Shown here: positions 6,894 through 7,747 of the stretch, one piece after another
Position numbering within the stretch: the first letter of the stretch is position 1
Layout of the letters: each line of letters starts with the position of its first letter
Assembly (NCBI GenBank): GCA_028284565.1
Contig: JANQRM010000509.1
Location: 1-7,747, forward strand
Source: Anaerolineae bacterium
GTDB taxonomy: Bacteria > Chloroflexota > Anaerolineae > Aggregatilineales > Phototrophicaceae
Length of the DNA stretch: 7,747 nucleotides
Direction of reading: 5' to 3'
The notes under the pieces: model-generated
What the model saw: the letters and a program-made list of their open reading frames with translations, nothing else
Databases searched by the model: none
Told to the model about the DNA's origin: nothing
Position numbers and translations under genes: made by a program

Positions 6894-7176
6894 CGAAGTC
6901 ATCATCCCATTCTGATTCATCTAATTCTTCATCGTCTGGAAATAGCAAATCCATTGCATGGCTATAATCTTCAGGACTGACTAGCACCCGCACTTCGCCC
7001 CAATTCCCAATGGTAAAGCCTAAGGCACTGGCTCCAGCTTCCCCTTGTACCATCGACTCGATTCCCTCAGCTCTCAACCGACCTGCAATAATATGTGCTT
7101 CTTGCATATTCGGCACAATACAGACTGCCTGCCATTCTGGATATTTTGGTTTACGGACCCGCGCTGGTTTCGTCAT
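6886..7176 (-). CDS. DUF2007-type small protein (second of a tandem pair)
   Basis: 96 residues from ATG 7176, which has GAGG six bases ahead on the - strand; GTG 7191 and ATGs at 7188 and 7182 are possible but less well placed. It has a basic head (TKPARVRKPK) and a core like the DUF2007 (putative signal-transducing, PII-like fold) family: EAHIIAGRLRAEGIES, then GEAGASALG, then GEVRVLVSPEDY and LLFP. It ends in a very acidic tail (DDEELDESEWDDDFDE). The function of the family is not established; ligand or metal binding has been suggested from its fold. It overlaps the previous DUF2007 gene by about 26 bases and the peptidase gene by 8 bases, so the three should be co-expressed. Confidence 0.8.
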   Translation of the reverse strand: MTKPARVRKPKYPEWQAVCIVPNMQEAHIIAGRLRAEGIESMVQGEAGASALGFTIGNWGEVRVLVSPEDYSHAMDLLFPDDEELDESEWDDDFDE

Positions 7177-7477
7177 ACTCATCCTCATCACCTTGCATTT
7201 GAATCACATCAGTTCTATCCGGCAGATTGTCAATAAATTCCTCTGGAAACAGCAATCGCACAGCCAGATTATAGTCTTTTGGACTCACTAAAACTTTAAT
7301 TTCGCCCAATCTGCCTATATGTACCCCGATTGCACTGGCTCCGGCTTCTCGATGAATGACATTGGGAATACCATCTGCATCTAGTCGTCCACCGATGATG
7401 TATGCCTCTGGCAAGTTATGTGTTGTGTAAACAATCATCCATTCCGATGATTGCGGTTGCTTCATTAAATCCGACAT
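7151..7477 (-). CDS. DUF2007-type small protein (first of a tandem pair)
   Basis: 108 residues from ATG 7477, chosen because AGGA lies six bases ahead on the - strand; the ATG at 7492 has no Shine-Dalgarno. The core matches its downstream neighbour closely in order and spacing: EAYIIGGRLDADGIPNVIHREAGASAIGV, then LGEIKVLVSPKDY and LLFPEE. An acidic, low-complexity tail (DEDEYDE) follows. The two genes are therefore diverged tandem duplicates of a DUF2007-like domain, each one domain long. No catalytic or metal-binding cysteines are visible. It is the first gene after the rRNA operon terminator on this strand and probably heads the operon with its paralogue and the P1 peptidase. Confidence 0.8.
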   Translation of the reverse strand: MSDLMKQPQSSEWMIVYTTHNLPEAYIIGGRLDADGIPNVIHREAGASAIGVHIGRLGEIKVLVSPKDYNLAVRLLFPEEFIDNLPDRTDVIQMQGDEDEYDETSAGP

Positions 7478-7493
7478 CAAGTTTCCTATCATA

Positions 7494-7535
7494 ATTTTAC
7501 ATCACCAAATTTAACATCAAAATCTAACGAATCAA
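7494..7535 (-). promoter_or_regulatory. Possible promoter(s) for the DUF2007-peptidase operon
   Basis: Two -10-like boxes are seen on the - strand: TAAATT at 7513-7508, with TTGATT at 7535-7530 sixteen bases upstream, and TAAAAT at 7499-7494, with TTGATG-like sequence about 15 bases upstream. The first overlaps the T-run of the rRNA terminator, so the two signals are packed together. Matches are partial. Confidence 0.3.
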
Positions 7536-7564
7536 AAAGGTGCAGTCTATCGCCCAACCGCACC
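7534..7564 (-). terminator. Rho-independent terminator of the rRNA operon
   Basis: On the - strand a 7-bp stem pairs GGTGCGG (7564-7558) with CTGCACC (7545-7539), including one G-U pair, around a 12-base loop, and five T residues follow directly (7538-7534). It lies about 85 bases after the 5S 3' end and before the DUF2007 genes, the expected place for the end of an rRNA transcript. Confidence 0.8.
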
Positions 7565-7650
7565 CTATTGAAATATGAAAGTAGGATTATTTAATTTGAT
7601 AATTACGTATTGGCATGGATCGAAAGAAGAGTGGGAGATGGTTGGGAAAA

Positions 7651-7747
7651 GGTTGGCAACGGCTTACTCTCCCACATCGTCTCCAATGCAGTACCCTCAG
7701 CGCTCACGGGCTTAACGACCGGGTTCGGAATGGGACCGGGTGGACCC
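7651..7747 (-). rRNA. rrf: 5S ribosomal RNA, 3' part (5' end beyond the window)
   Basis: Read on the - strand from the window edge, the sequence has the hallmark 5S order: CCACCCGGTCCCATTCCGAACCC (loop B/C region, quoted in part), TTAAGCCCGTGAGCGC, GGTACTGC, GTGGGAGAGTA, then the 3' strand of the terminal helix, GTTGCCAACC. By comparison with a typical 120-base 5S RNA, roughly the first 20 bases lie outside the window. The 3' end is placed near 7651 from the end of the terminal helix strand and could differ by a few bases. A terminator follows within about 85 bases, so this is most likely the last gene of an rRNA operon, with 23S expected to the right. Confidence 0.95.

Noticed and set aside
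7592..7605. Small inverted repeat TAATT-TGAT-AATTA between 5S and terminator
   Set aside because: A 5-bp all A-T stem in AT-rich sequence is expected by chance; no function can be supported.

Overview
This window looks like ordinary bacterial chromosome. The gene families fit an environmental member of the Chloroflexota, perhaps Anaerolineae-like: a GAF/PAS orphan kinase, a VC1184-type aminotransferase, a P1-family peptidase and tandem DUF2007 genes beside an rRNA operon. This assignment rests on overall impression, not on a marker gene, so it is tentative. The identifiable genes have moderate GC, and one stretch near 5 kb is clearly AT-richer.

Layout from left to right. (1) On the + strand are the last codons of a probable NMT1/THI5-type substrate-binding protein and a complete NitT/TauT-family ABC ATPase, joined by a one-base TAATG overlap. 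(2) Next comes a three-gene unit on the - strand, read from 3.4 kb down to 0.83 kb: a GAF-PAS-HisKA-HATPase sensor kinase, a 60-residue four-cysteine zinc-ribbon protein and an R2K-clade ATP-grasp ligase. The genes overlap or nearly touch, and the ATP-grasp stop codon lies one base from the ABC ATPase stop. (3) A divergent intergenic region of about 180 bp separates the kinase from a PLP-dependent class V aminotransferase on the + strand. It is of the cysteine-desulfurase-like VC1184 type and lacks the catalytic Cys. (4) An AT-rich gene of unknown function follows, probably for an all-helical repeat protein. It is split by a frameshift into a 73-residue head and a roughly 200-residue tail. (5) On the - strand, read from the right edge, are the 3' part of a 5S rRNA, a rho-independent terminator, two tandem DUF2007-type genes and a P1/DmpA-family self-processing peptidase. 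The last three genes overlap and probably form one operon.

The most interesting points are the kinase / zinc-ribbon / ATP-grasp operon (a possible regulated peptide or protein modification module), the frameshifted low-GC gene, and the duplicated DUF2007 genes coupled to the peptidase.
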